Assembly (NCBI GenBank): GCA_019242655.1
Contig: JAFAVH010000373.1
Coordinates: 1 to 36,901 of the forward strand
Origin: Methylobacteriaceae bacterium
GTDB taxonomy: Bacteria; Pseudomonadota; Alphaproteobacteria; Rhizobiales; Beijerinckiaceae
DNA: 36,901 nucleotides
Reading direction: 5' to 3'
Under the pieces are notes generated by a model. It was given only the letters and a program-made list of their open reading frames with translations, was not told the origin of the DNA and did no database searches. Both the position numbers and the translations under genes were made by a program. Every line of letters begins with the position of its first letter. The first letter of the stretch is position 1. This document shows, in pieces, positions 9,048-18,460 of this stretch.

Positions 9048-9746
9048 TCAGATGACTCTGAAAGCGAGTGGCGTATTCGGCGTGCCGATTTCGGCAAGGA
9101 TCGTCTCGCCTGCAATTGCCTTGCTGCCGAGCGCGACGAGCACGCTCGTATCTTCTGGCATGTAAACATCGACTCGCGAGCCGAAACGGATCAAGCCGAT
9201 GCGTTCGCCTGCAGCGATCGTATCGCCTTCGTGCACGAACGGCACGATTCGCCGCGCCACGAGACCAGCAATCTGCACGATGCCGTAAGTGCCGCTCGGC
9301 GCCTCGATCAACAGAGAGTTGCGTTCATTGTCCTCACTCGCCTTGTCGAGATCGGCGTTGATGAAAAGGCCGGGCTTATAGGCGATGCGGCGGATGAGGC
9401 CGGCAACGGGTGAGCGGTTCACATGACAATCGAAGACCGACATAAAGACGGAGACGCGCTGGCGCGGCTCGGCCCCGAGGCCGAGCTCGGGCGGCGGCAT
9501 GAAACGGCCGACCGAGCTCACATAACCGTCGGCGGGCGAGACGATGAGCCCATCGCGCAGCGGCGTGACGCGCGGTGGATCGCGAAAGAAATAGGCGCAC
9601 CAACAGGTTAGGATCGCACCGAGCCAGCCGAGCGGGCTCCAGAGCCACCCCAAGAAAATCGCCACGGCGGCGAAGATGGCGATGAAAATATAGCCCTCTG
9701 GATGGATGGGCACGATCTGCTTGCGGACGGACTGGTACATCGACAT
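9048..9746 (-). CDS. psd: Phosphatidylserine decarboxylase proenzyme
   Basis: Psd decarboxylates phosphatidylserine to phosphatidylethanolamine. The 232-residue length from the chosen ATG is that of the small (type II) proenzymes. It begins with [10 protein letters not shown] and a membrane segment (about residues 20-50). The segment NRSPVAG carries the conserved region around the charge-relay His ([11 protein letters not shown]), and the self-cleavage site appears as [11 protein letters not shown], where Gly-Ser is cut to make the pyruvoyl group. A GTG at 9812 would add 22 residues; the ATG at 9746 is preceded by GGAAG and matches the usual N-terminus. It is the first gene of the psd-pssA pair. 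Confidence 0.95.
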   Translation of the reverse strand: MSMYQSVRKQIVPIHPEGYIFIAIFAAVAIFLGWLWSPLGWLGAILTCWCAYFFRDPPRVTPLRDGLIVSPADGYVSSVGRFMPPPELGLGAEPRQRVSVFMSVFDCHVNRSPVAGLIRRIAYKPGLFINADLDKASEDNERNSLLIEAPSGTYGIVQIAGLVARRIVPFVHEGDTIAAGERIGLIRFGSRVDVYMPEDTSVLVALGSKAIAGETILAEIGTPNTPLAFRVI

Positions 9747-9947
9747 CGGGACTTCCGCGAGACCTCCTGGTTTCGGGCCGCGGTTCTTCGCACTAAAATC
9801 CGGCGAAGTCACGGGAAGCCTGGGCCGTTCGGGATTTGCCGGCGAAAGCTTTTATGCTTTAGTCCCCGCTGTTTGGGTAGGGTGTAATCTATTGTCGGCA
9901 AAGGGATTGCACCAAATCGAGCTTAATCCGAAGGGTGGGGGATAATC

Positions 9948-10768
9948 ATGAAATATGGTGCGCTACTACGGAACGCCGTCTGTGCAACGGTGGTGACATT
10001 TGCGCTCACGCATTCCGCGCAGGCGACGTTGCGCACATTTGTTAGCAACAATGGGAACGACGCCAATACGGCGACGAGCTGCCAGCCGACGGCACCCTGC
10101 CGCACATTCGCGCAGGCGATCACGGTAACCGATCCTTCCGGGGAAATCGTCGCGATGGACGCTTCCGGTTACGGGCCTGTGACGATCACCAAGGCTCTGA
10201 GCATCATCGGCGTCGATGGCGCAACCGTTGGGGCTCCTGCGGGAGGCATTGGCGTCACCATCAATGCGGGAACAGGCAACCTCGTTGTTATCCGTATCAG
10301 ATCAACGGTTTCAAATTGGGCGGCAACACCGGCATTCAGTTGAATAGCGGCACGTTGGATGTGGAAAATGTTGGCTTGACGGCGTTAGGGACCGGAATGA
10401 CCGTCAATAGCACACATGCCAACCTCTACAATGTTTCGTTCATTGGCAACATAACAGGCCTTCAGACAATTGGCGCCGGCGTTCCATTTAACAGTGGTGG
10501 TAGCTTCTACGACACTAACAATGCGTGTCTCACATCGGGGGCATGCCCGACGCTCGTGCGCATCGCCGGAGGGAACATAGTGAGCAACGCTACTGTGTTT
10601 CTGGAGACCAATCCGACGTCGACCGGCGGTAAGCCGAGCTTGACGATCTGGTTTTGGAACGGACTTAATCCACACATCACCGGCTTTGGCACCTATATAA
10701 CGACCTTTGGAACAGGCGCCGGCACCGCGCCGAGTCCCGGAGGTTACGGCACTGGGCAGTTCAACTAG
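9948..10768 (+). pseudogene. Secreted beta-helix-like protein, disrupted by a frameshift
   Basis: The first part (9948-10295) encodes a signal peptide ending THSAQA and then LRTFVSNNGNDAN, SCQPTAPCRTFAQAI and DASGYGPVTITKALSIIGVDG, a pattern known from right-handed parallel beta-helix secreted proteins. Around 10295-10300 the coding sense moves to another frame, which continues QINGFKLGGNTGIQLNSGTL and runs to a stop at 10768 (ending GGYGTGQFN). Joined, the two parts read as one Gly/Asn/Thr-rich repeat protein of about 270 residues. The first frame alone ends at 10343 with unrelated sequence. A good Shine-Dalgarno (GGTGGGGG) precedes the ATG. The base composition looks less GC-rich than the neighbours. 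The break could be a real mutation or a sequencing error. Function unknown. Confidence 0.7.
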
Positions 10769-10804
10769 GCCTGGAGCAGAAGCTCGCGATCGTAAGCAGC
10801 GAGA

Positions 10805-12034
10805 TTACGACATAGCAGCGGATTGCTGCGCCGCGCTGGACCAAGCGCTGCGCAGCTTCCAGGCAAGCGGCAGCGTAAGCAGTACCACGCCGGCGACGAT
10901 GCCCATCATGCTGGGGATGCCAAGCGCGTCGCTGAACAATCCGTAGATGAGCGGCGAGACCGCGCCCGAGCCGATCGTACCGGTATAGAAAATCGCGAAA
11001 GCGCGGCGCCGGTCCTCTGCAGACACGAGTTCCGGAACGCTGCCATAAAGCACCGACGACGTACCGTTGAGCATGATGCCGAGGACCGGCAGAAGCAGGA
11101 ATGCGGGGACGAGCGGCAGCGGAATCAATAAAAGCACGCAGAGCGCCGTCAGTCCCTCTGTGAGGAACACCGTCGGGATCGTCCCGAGCCGCGCGCCGAG
11201 ATGGCCGCACACGAATTTGCCGACCGCGCCGCCGGCGAAGACAAGCGTCAGTGCAAAACCCACGCTCTGCACGCTTGCACCTTTCTGCTGCAACAGAAAC
11301 GGCAGGAAGGTGAGAAAACCCATGCGCGTCGCGCTGTCGATGACGCCAATGGACAAGAGCGTCACGAAGTTCGCGCGAGAGGGAATGGCGGTTGTCGGTT
11401 GCGTGTAGGATTTCTGTGCCTCAGAATCCGCATGATGAGCGCCGCGATGAGCAGCCGGCGCGAGCGCGACAAAGATCGCCATCGCTGCCAGCAGTCCAAA
11501 AATCCCGACGCTCAGCGCGGCGCCGCGCCAAGACGAGAACAACAGGAGCAGCGCGATGGCGGCGGGAAAAATCATCTTGCCGATATCGCCGGCGAAATTG
11601 TAGGTGCCGATCGCTTTCCGCGACGCGGCGCCTTCATAGGTTTCGGCGACAAGCTCCGATCCGATTGGATGCTGCGTCGACAAACCGAGACCGAGCACGG
11701 CGAGCGCGATCACGAGCACCGCGAATCCTGCGCTGACACCGGCCAGCAAATAACCGCACGCGGCAAGCCCCGTGCCGAGCGCCAATATTGTGCGATTGCC
11801 GAAACGGCCGGCAAGATGGCCCGCGGGGACCTGGAACAAAGCCATCCCGCCCGCATAGATCGAGCGCAGTAGACCCGTCTGCGCATAGGCCAGCGCGAAC
11901 TCCGCCTGGAACAGCGGCAACAGCACGTACATGAGATCGGTGAAGCCGTCATGCAGCGCATGCGCGGCATAAGCGACATAGGCCGGACGCTTGTCAGTGA
12001 CAGTGGGGACTTCGAAACTCGGCCGGAGATTCAC
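10805..12034 (-). CDS. MFS transporter, fosmidomycin-resistance (Fsr)-like
   Basis: This 409-residue inner-membrane protein has about 12 predicted helices. The N-terminal AAHALHDGFTDLMYVLLPLF resembles the Fsr-type MFS signature in helix 1, and VPAGHLAGRFGNRTIL fits the MFS loop 2-3 motif. STQHPIGSELVAETY in helix 4-5 is also typical of the Fsr group. The central cytosolic loop is His-rich (APAAHRGAHHADSEAQ). Members export antibiotics or other small molecules; the substrate is unknown here. The GTG start at 12034 is supported by a strong GAGGAGGAG just upstream. It is divergent from the TRAP binding-protein gene with 83 nt between, so the two may share control. Confidence 0.9.
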   Translation of the reverse strand: MNLRPSFEVPTVTDKRPAYVAYAAHALHDGFTDLMYVLLPLFQAEFALAYAQTGLLRSIYAGGMALFQVPAGHLAGRFGNRTILALGTGLAACGYLLAGVSAGFAVLVIALAVLGLGLSTQHPIGSELVAETYEGAASRKAIGTYNFAGDIGKMIFPAAIALLLLFSSWRGAALSVGIFGLLAAMAIFVALAPAAHRGAHHADSEAQKSYTQPTTAIPSRANFVTLLSIGVIDSATRMGFLTFLPFLLQQKGASVQSVGFALTLVFAGGAVGKFVCGHLGARLGTIPTVFLTEGLTALCVLLLIPLPLVPAFLLLPVLGIMLNGTSSVLYGSVPELVSAEDRRRAFAIFYTGTIGSGAVSPLIYGLFSDALGIPSMMGIVAGVVLLTLPLAWKLRSAWSSAAQQSAAMS

Positions 12035-12066
12035 TTGCGCTCCTCCTCGAGGCGCTTTCTAAATGG

Positions 12067-12092
12067 ATTGCCAGTGCCTGTCATGACGCAAT
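12067..12092. promoter_or_regulatory. Possible operator: spaced inverted repeat in a divergent gap
   Basis: ATTGC and GCAAT form 5-bp inverted arms separated by 16 nt in the 83-nt gap between the divergent MFS and TRAP-binding-protein genes. Such an arrangement can bind a dimeric regulator, but 5-bp arms occur by chance and no regulator gene is adjacent. Confidence 0.2.
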
Positions 12093-12117
12093 TCGCTGCC
12101 CCGCTCGGAGGAAATAA

Positions 12118-13131
12118 ATGAGACGATCGCTACTTGCGGCAGCAATCTGCATCTGCTTCACCGCACCGCTCGCGGCGCAGGACAAGCAGATCGAGTTAAA
12201 GGTGTCGCTCTGGGTCCCGCCGTCGCATCCGATCGCCGTCTCAACCAGGGAATGGGCCGCCGACATCGAGAAGCAGTCCGGCGGCACGATCAAATTGACC
12301 GTATTCCCCTCCGAGCAGCTCGGCAAAGCTTTCGATCATTATGATATGGCACGCGATGGGCTCGCCGACATCACCTACGTCAATCCCGGTTATCAACCCG
12401 GCCGTTTCCCAATCATCGCGCTCGGCCAGATCCCGTTCACATTCACCGATGGCCGCAAAGGTACGGCCGCGCTCGATGCCTGGTATCGCAAATACGCTCC
12501 GGCCGAAATGAAGGACACGCATTATTGCTTCGCCTTTATCCATGATCCCGGCACGTTCCACTCGCGCAAGAAGATCGTCGTGCCGGACGATATTCGCGGC
12601 ACCAAGGTGCGTCCGGCGCAAAGCACGATCGGGCAGATGGTGACGATGCTTGGGGGCACCAACGTGCAGGCCTCGGCGCCGGAATCGCGCGACATGCTGG
12701 AACGCGGCGTCGCCGATGCGATCGCGTTTCCCTGGGGCTCGATCTTTCTCTTCGGCATCGACAAAGTGGTGAAATACCATCTCGACGTGCCGCTCTACAC
12801 GACGCTCGCGACCTACAACATCAACAAAGCGAAATATGAGGCGATGTCGCCGGCACAGAAAAAGGTAATCGACGATCATTGTACGACCGACTGGGCCGTG
12901 AAGCTCGTCGGTCCATGGATCGATTTCGAAGCCGCGGGCCGCGACAAGATGAAAGCGGCGCCCGGCCATCAAGTTTCGACGCTGACGCCGGAACAGCTTT
13001 CGCTATGGCAGAAGACGGTCGAGCCGCTCAAGCAGAATTGGGCGGACGCGGTGAAGAAAGCCGGCAACGATCCCGACGCGGTCGCGCGCGAAATGAAGGA
13101 GACGATCGTGAGATATGGAGCGGGATTCTGA
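12118..13131 (+). CDS. TRAP transporter substrate-binding protein (DctP family)
   Basis: The 337-residue product has a clear Sec signal peptide (RRSLLAAAICICFTAPLAAQ) and then the periplasmic DctP fold. Family marks are the early strand ELKVSLWVPPSHP, the segment TVFPSEQLGKAFDHYDMARD, GLADITYVNPGYQPGRFP, and DDIRGTKVRPAQSTIG, in which the Arg normally binds the ligand carboxylate. GVADAIAFPWGSIFLFGID follows in the second lobe. The start is supported by GGAGG six nt upstream. No DctQ or DctM membrane subunit lies in the window, so this is an orphan binding protein. The FAD-dependent oxidase signal-peptide start lies 14 nt downstream, suggesting an operon. An organic acid ligand is likely but inferred. 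Confidence 0.92.
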   Translation: MRRSLLAAAICICFTAPLAAQDKQIELKVSLWVPPSHPIAVSTREWAADIEKQSGGTIKLTVFPSEQLGKAFDHYDMARDGLADITYVNPGYQPGRFPIIALGQIPFTFTDGRKGTAALDAWYRKYAPAEMKDTHYCFAFIHDPGTFHSRKKIVVPDDIRGTKVRPAQSTIGQMVTMLGGTNVQASAPESRDMLERGVADAIAFPWGSIFLFGIDKVVKYHLDVPLYTTLATYNINKAKYEAMSPAQKKVIDDHCTTDWAVKLVGPWIDFEAAGRDKMKAAPGHQVSTLTPEQLSLWQKTVEPLKQNWADAVKKAGNDPDAVAREMKETIVRYGAGF

Positions 13132-13145
13132 CACGAGCGGATGCG

Positions 13146-13198
13146 ATGAACCGGCGTGATTCGCTCAAGGCCCTCGCGGCGACCGAGCATTCTCCGCA
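13146..13198 (+). other. Frame-disrupted twin-arginine signal peptide of the downstream oxidase
   Basis: An ATG at 13146, 14 nt after the TRAP gene stop, begins MNRRDSLKALAAT, an excellent start of a twin-arginine signal. After 13184 the sense moves to the frame of the downstream oxidase, which reads AFSAMPLQAHAQ with a typical AHA cleavage site. Adding one base near 13185-13186 (for example making ACC GCA GCA TTC) would join them into one complete signal peptide fused to the oxidase. I infer a one-base deletion, real or from sequencing. Confidence 0.7.
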
Positions 13199-14956
13199 AT
13201 GCCGCTGCAGGCACATGCGCAAATTTCCGCGCCATCGCGTCCCTCCACACGCGTGCGGCCCGGCGATGCCGCGTGGCCCACGGAGGCCATATGGGAGCAG
13301 CTCAATCGTGACGTCAGCGGCGCGCTCGTCCGGGTGCAGTCGTCACTGGCGGCCTGTCTCGACAATCCGCAAAACGCGGCGTGTGAGGGGGTATTCAGGT
13401 TACTCAAAAATCCATACGCAATCGGCGATGATGTTGCGCTTACCGAAAATCTCGGCTGGGTTGGCGCGTGGACGTCGCAACCGAGCGCATATGCCGTTGC
13501 AGCACGCACGGCGCAGGATGTTGCGGCTGCGGTAAACTTCGCGCGCATTCACAATTTGCGCGTCGTCGTGAAAGGTGGTGGGCATAGCTATCAAGGCGCA
13601 TCCAATTCTGCCGATTCGCTGCTCGTGTGGACGCGCAAGATGAATGCGATCACGCTACACGACGGTTTCATCGCAGAAGGGTGCAACGGCGCTCCGCAGC
13701 CCGCCGTCACAATCGAAGCGGGTGCGCTGTGGGGCCAGGCTTACAATGCGGTTGCCGTGACGGGCGGCCGGTATGTGCAAGGTGGCGGCTGCCTGACAGT
13801 CGGCGTCGCCGGTCTTATTCAAGGTGGCGGTTTTGGCAGCTTCTCAAAAAAATACGGCTTGGCCGCTGCGAGCCTGTTGCAAGCCGAGATCGTCACGGCG
13901 GACGGCGTCATTCGTATCGCCAATGCCTGCACAAACTCAGATCTCTTCTGGGCCATCAAAGGCGGAGGCGGCGGCACTTTTGGCGTGGTGACGAAACTCA
14001 CGCTGAAGACGCACGACCTGCCGAACTTTTTCGGCGCGGTGAACGCGACGATCAAGGCCGGCTCCGATGATGCCTATCGACGGCTGATCACGCGAGTGAT
14101 GACATTCTATCGCGACAGCTTGTTCAATGCGCATTGGGGCGAGCAGATCGTTTTGCGATCGAACAACATTTTGACTATACGCATGGTCTTTCAGGGCCTC
14201 GATCAAGCGCAAGCGATAGCGGTATGGCAGCCCTTCTTCGACTGGATCGGAGCCTCACCGCAGGAGTTCACGCTCGTCGAAAAGCCTGTCATTGTTGCCG
14301 TGCCGGCACAGCACTTCTGGAATCCCGCTGTCTTGAAGACGGTGCCTGGCATCGTTGTCGCCGACGGTCGACCGGGCGCACCCGAGGGAAATATCGTGTG
14401 GGCCGGAGACGCGCCGCAATCCGGACAAGTGCTGCACGGCCTTCAATCGGCTTGGCTTCCCGAATCTTTCCTGCGCGACGATCAACGCGAGCGCCTCTGC
14501 GATGCATTCTTCGTGGCGACGCGCCATTGGGCGGTTGAACTGCATTTCAATAAAGGTCTCGCCGGCGCGCCTGCCGAAGTGATTACCGCCGCGCGCGAGA
14601 CCGCAATGAACCCAGCCGTTTGCGGCGCTTTCGCGTTGGCTATCATCGCCGGCGGACAAGGGCCGAGTGTTCTCGGCATTGCCGGTCATGAGCCGGACAT
14701 CACCGACGCGCACCGGCGCGCAGATGCCATCGGTCAGGCGATGAAGGAGCTGACGACGCTTGTTGCGAATGCCGGGTCGTATGTCTCTGAAAGCAATTTC
14801 TTCGAGAATGATTGGCAACAATCCTTCTGGGGCGCGAATTATCCGCGCCTGCTTGCGACCAAGGATCGCTACGATCCGGAAGGACTGCTCTTCGTTCATC
14901 ACGGCGTCGGGAGCGAGGGCTGGAGTGACGACGGATTTACAAGACTATCGCGGTAA
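13199..14956 (+). CDS. FAD-linked oxidoreductase with BBE domain
   Basis: As written the protein has 585 residues from an internal ATG; the natural start is probably the twin-arginine signal at 13146 in another frame. It belongs to the PCMH/VAO family. The FAD-binding domain has VVVKGGGHSYQGASNS, where the His (about residue 129) is the usual 8-alpha FAD link. GGGCLTVGVAGLIQGG has a Cys (about 198) that in bicovalent members links C6 of the flavin. The C-terminal BBE domain ends NYPRLLATKDRYDPEGLLFV. Members oxidise sugars, alcohols or alkaloids with O2; the substrate here is unknown. The gene follows an orphan TRAP binding protein and overlaps the opposing ABC gene by 12 nt. If the frameshift is real, the product loses export. 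Confidence 0.85.
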   Translation: MPLQAHAQISAPSRPSTRVRPGDAAWPTEAIWEQLNRDVSGALVRVQSSLAACLDNPQNAACEGVFRLLKNPYAIGDDVALTENLGWVGAWTSQPSAYAVAARTAQDVAAAVNFARIHNLRVVVKGGGHSYQGASNSADSLLVWTRKMNAITLHDGFIAEGCNGAPQPAVTIEAGALWGQAYNAVAVTGGRYVQGGGCLTVGVAGLIQGGGFGSFSKKYGLAAASLLQAEIVTADGVIRIANACTNSDLFWAIKGGGGGTFGVVTKLTLKTHDLPNFFGAVNATIKAGSDDAYRRLITRVMTFYRDSLFNAHWGEQIVLRSNNILTIRMVFQGLDQAQAIAVWQPFFDWIGASPQEFTLVEKPVIVAVPAQHFWNPAVLKTVPGIVVADGRPGAPEGNIVWAGDAPQSGQVLHGLQSAWLPESFLRDDQRERLCDAFFVATRHWAVELHFNKGLAGAPAEVITAARETAMNPAVCGAFALAIIAGGQGPSVLGIAGHEPDITDAHRRADAIGQAMKELTTLVANAGSYVSESNFFENDWQQSFWGANYPRLLATKDRYDPEGLLFVHHGVGSEGWSDDGFTRLSR

Positions 14957-16909
14957 CAGCTCTTTCTCGTCCTGATCTTCCGGCTGTTCTGCCGACGGAT
15001 CGAGTTTGATCTTCGCGGCGACAGGCTCCTCTTCCGCGGCGCGGCGCAATTTCGCCTCCGCCTCGTCGACCTCGCGCTGGCGGTTCCACATCGCGGCGTA
15101 GACGCCGCCCGCATCGAGTAGCGACAGGTGCGTGCCGCGCTCGACGATCACGCCTTTGTCGAGTACCAGAATCTCATCGGCATCGACCACGGTCGACAGC
15201 CGATGCGCAATCACGATGGTCGTGCGCCCCTTGGAAATGCGATCGAGCGCCGCCTGGATCTCGCGCTCGGTAAACGTATCGAGCGCCGAGGTCGCCTCGT
15301 CGAGCACCAAGATGGGCGGCGCCTTCAGCATCGTGCGCGCAATCGCGACGCGCTGCTTCTCGCCACCGGACAGTTTCAGCCCGCGCTCGCCGACCTGCGC
15401 ATTGAAGCCGCCCGGCACGATGCCGAGGAAAGCGTCGATCTGCGCCATGCGCGCCGCGTCTTCGATCTCGCTCTCGCCCGCTTTCCAGCGGCCATAGCGG
15501 ATGTTGTAGCCGATCGAATCGTTAAACAGCACCGTGTCTTGCGGGACCATGCCGATCTGCGTACGCAACGAATCCTGCGTGACATCCCTGATGTCTTGTC
15601 CGTCGATCGAAATCGCCCCGGCCTGCGGCTCGTAGAAGCGGAAGATCAGCCTGGAAATGGTCGACTTGCCGGCGCCCGACGGTCCGACGATCGCAACGGT
15701 GCGCCCCGGCGGCACATCGAAGCTGACGCCGCGTAGGATCGAGCGCACCGGATCGTAAGCAAACCAGACGTCGTCAAATCGCACATGGCCCTCGGTGACG
15801 AGGAGCGGCAGCGCGCCTGCGCGGTCCTGTATCTCGGGATTATGCGCGAGCACTTCGAACATCTTTTCGATGTCTATCACCGCCTGCTTCACTTCGCGAT
15901 AGAACATGCCCATGAAGTTCAAAGGCTGGTAGAGCTGGATCATCATCGCGTTGATCAGGACAAAATCACCGATTGTGTTCGTGCCGTTGTGAATACCGGC
16001 GACGCACATGATCATCACCGCGGTGAGGCCGAGCGTGAAGATCACTGCCTGCCCCGCATTGAGCACGGCAAGCGACGTATATGTCTTGACGCTCAGATGC
16101 TCGTAGCGCTCCATCGACTTGTCGTAACGCGCCGCCTCTCGTGCCTCGGCATTGAAATACTTCACGGTCTCATAGTTCAAGAGACTGTCGATCGCCTTCG
16201 TATTGGCATCGACGTCGCTCTCGTTCATCGAGCGGCGGATGGTGATACGCCAGTTCGTCGCGATCGTAGTGAACACCATGTAAGCGACGATCATGACCAT
16301 TGTCGCCAACGCGTAGCGCCAGTCGAACTGGAACAGAAATACGCCGAGGATCAGCAGGAACTCGACGAGCGTCGGAACCCCGGTCAGCATGACCAGACGC
16401 ACGATCGTCTCGATCGCATTGCGCCCGCGCTCGAGAATGCGCGTCAAACCGCCGGTTTTGCGCTCGAGATGAAATCGCAAGGACAGACGATGCATGTGGA
16501 TGAACACATCATTGGCGAGACGTCGCACCGCGTTCATCGCCACCGCCGCGAACAGGCCGTCGCGTAGTTGCGTGAGAAAAGCCATGATGACGCGTAGCGC
16601 GCCATAAAGAAGCGTCAGCGCAATCGGACCGGCGAGCAGAGCCGGCAGCGCAGCATCCCTGCCCTGCTCGCCGGTGAGCGCATCCGTCGCCCATTTGAAC
16701 GCGTAAGGAATCGCGATCGTGACCAGTTTTGCCGCGAGCAGCAGAACGACGGCGAGAAATATGCGCGTGCGCAGATCGGCGCGCTCGTGTGGCCAAATAT
16801 ACGGCCACAAATGCCGGAACGTGCGCGTGAGCGACGCGTCGCCGAGCGTGTCCTTGTCCACGCGCGGCGTCGGCGCGCGTGGAGAATCGGGAGGTGCCAG
16901 ATGTTTCAT
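14945..16909 (-). CDS. Atm1/HMT1-type ABC exporter, membrane and ATPase domains fused
   Basis: The 654-residue half-transporter has six membrane helices (about residues 50-340) and a C-terminal ATPase. The segment SLLNYETVKYFNAEAREAAR is diagnostic of the Atm1 family, which exports glutathione-linked sulfur or metal conjugates and supports heavy-metal tolerance. The ATPase shows Walker A GPSGAGKST (about 408), the Q-loop MVPQDTVLFNDS, the signature LSGGEKQRVAIART, Walker B ILVLDEATSALD and the switch IAHRLST. It should act as a homodimer. The C-terminal tail is charged (QREVDEAEAKLRRAAEEEP). No good Shine-Dalgarno is visible before the ATG. The LysM gene ends 100 nt upstream on the same strand. 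Confidence 0.95.
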   Translation of the reverse strand: MKHLAPPDSPRAPTPRVDKDTLGDASLTRTFRHLWPYIWPHERADLRTRIFLAVVLLLAAKLVTIAIPYAFKWATDALTGEQGRDAALPALLAGPIALTLLYGALRVIMAFLTQLRDGLFAAVAMNAVRRLANDVFIHMHRLSLRFHLERKTGGLTRILERGRNAIETIVRLVMLTGVPTLVEFLLILGVFLFQFDWRYALATMVMIVAYMVFTTIATNWRITIRRSMNESDVDANTKAIDSLLNYETVKYFNAEAREAARYDKSMERYEHLSVKTYTSLAVLNAGQAVIFTLGLTAVMIMCVAGIHNGTNTIGDFVLINAMMIQLYQPLNFMGMFYREVKQAVIDIEKMFEVLAHNPEIQDRAGALPLLVTEGHVRFDDVWFAYDPVRSILRGVSFDVPPGRTVAIVGPSGAGKSTISRLIFRFYEPQAGAISIDGQDIRDVTQDSLRTQIGMVPQDTVLFNDSIGYNIRYGRWKAGESEIEDAARMAQIDAFLGIVPGGFNAQVGERGLKLSGGEKQRVAIARTMLKAPPILVLDEATSALDTFTEREIQAALDRISKGRTTIVIAHRLSTVVDADEILVLDKGVIVERGTHLSLLDAGGVYAAMWNRQREVDEAEAKLRRAAEEEPVAAKIKLDPSAEQPEDQDEKELLPR

Positions 16910-17009
16910 ATGCGGAGGATCGGGGACAGAGCGGAAGTCCTATATGGGTTGAGCGCGCAAAACCGCAGCGCCCGCGCGACGACGCTTCGCCGCGTCACCG
17001 CGCTTTAGA

Positions 17010-18332
17010 TCAGTTGCCGGGCAGAACGAGCACCTGGCCCGAATAAATCAAGTTGGGATTGCGGATCTGACTGGAATTCGCCTCGTAGATCATCGTGTAG
17101 CGCATACCGCGGCCCAAGCGCAGGCGGCTGATCCGCCAGAGACTGTCGCCACGCGCGACCGTCGCAGTCGACACCGCGGGGACGATCGGGTTGGCCGCTT
17201 GGTTCTCCTGAGCGCCAGAGGTTCCGGTGTGATCGGGCGCCACGCCTGCGGGCGCCGTCGAGGGCGCGTTCCGCGCAGCCCCTTCATTCGGGCCTAGCGA
17301 TGAGGGGGGTGGCGGGGCGGAGGCAGTGGCGATCTGGCTGCCGGCGGCCGGCGGTTTTCCCACCTGCACGCCTAACGGGGTAGCGGCCGGCTGAGGCGCA
17401 GTCGCCACCTCGGGCGGCGGAGCCGGCTTAGCCGCCGCTATTGCTGCGGGCGCATCGAAGGGAACCTCGGCCCGGGAGAGCACTCTGCCCTGCGCGCCGA
17501 CCGCATCGGCGCGCAGCGCATATTTGCCGCCGCTCACGCCTCTGTTGATGGTGAGGGACCATTTGCCGTCGCTCGCGGTTGCCGCATCGGCAACATGGCT
17601 GCCGTTGAGATAGAGGCGAACGGTGGAGCCGGCCGGCGCCGTACCGGTCGCGAGGAAGCGGCCGCCCGCCTCGACCTCAGCCGTCTGGATCATCACTTGG
17701 CCGCTCGGCGATGTCGCTGACGGCGGCGCGGCAGGGGTCGCCGCTGTGCCCGGAACTGTCGCAGATGGCGCGGAACCGGGCGTGGACAAAACGACGCTGG
17801 GCTTGCCCGGCTCGGCCAGCGTCACCAAGGGACCCGTTCCCGGCCGAACCGCAACCGCGACGCTCTGCGTAGAGGCAACCGGCGCTTGCCCGTCCGGCGT
17901 GATCTGCAGGGCAAGCAAATGGTCGCCGTTTGAGAGCGGTGGCGGAAGCAGCACGAAGTGTCCGTTTTGATCGACCTTTTCGCCGGCGATGACTTTACCC
18001 TGGTCCAGGAGCTCGACCCGAGCGGCACCGGGCGCGCGGCCGGCCACGACAGTCTCGCCATTCGGCGCGACGCGCACGATGTCGAATTCCGGCGGCTTCG
18101 GACGCGTCGCCGGCGTGTTCGCTTCGGCCGGAGGCGCCGGCGGCAACGCCGCGATGGATTGTGGCGGTGCGGGCGGTACCGAAGGTGCGGGGACGATCGC
18201 TTCGGGTCGTACGGATGGCAGGGCCGCGACGGCGGGCGGCTTTTCCGCCGCGCGGAAATAGATGAAGGCGCCGCTCGCAGCCGCGAGAGTGATGAGCGAA
18301 CCTAAAATGATGCGAACCGCAAAAGGTGTCAT
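17010..18332 (-). CDS. Membrane-anchored LysM peptidoglycan-binding protein
   Basis: The 440-residue protein starts with a membrane segment (VRIILGSLITLAAASGAFIYF) that anchors it or serves as an uncleaved signal. Long Pro/Ala-rich linkers and at least two Ig-like modules follow, the second around GKWSLTINRGVSGGKYALRA, typical of bacterial Ig-like repeats. At the C-terminus (about 388-437) sits one LysM domain, VARGDSLWRISRLRLGRG to NPNLIYSGQVLVLP. It should bind peptidoglycan in the periplasm. Proteins of this layout are common in Hyphomicrobiales but have no settled role. The gene is divergent from the LOG-family gene. Confidence 0.88.
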   Translation of the reverse strand: MTPFAVRIILGSLITLAAASGAFIYFRAAEKPPAVAALPSVRPEAIVPAPSVPPAPPQSIAALPPAPPAEANTPATRPKPPEFDIVRVAPNGETVVAGRAPGAARVELLDQGKVIAGEKVDQNGHFVLLPPPLSNGDHLLALQITPDGQAPVASTQSVAVAVRPGTGPLVTLAEPGKPSVVLSTPGSAPSATVPGTAATPAAPPSATSPSGQVMIQTAEVEAGGRFLATGTAPAGSTVRLYLNGSHVADAATASDGKWSLTINRGVSGGKYALRADAVGAQGRVLSRAEVPFDAPAAIAAAKPAPPPEVATAPQPAATPLGVQVGKPPAAGSQIATASAPPPPSSLGPNEGAARNAPSTAPAGVAPDHTGTSGAQENQAANPIVPAVSTATVARGDSLWRISRLRLGRGMRYTMIYEANSSQIRNPNLIYSGQVLVLPGN

Positions 18333-18460
18333 GACTCAGGGATTTCCTGCCCAAATCTAACGCAACGAACGGCGCGCCGCCATCACTCTATCTGCATCTG
18401 CCGGCTTCGCATTTCCCGGCGGCCTTGCCGTTATATGCCCTGCGGTTCATGTAGGCGGCG

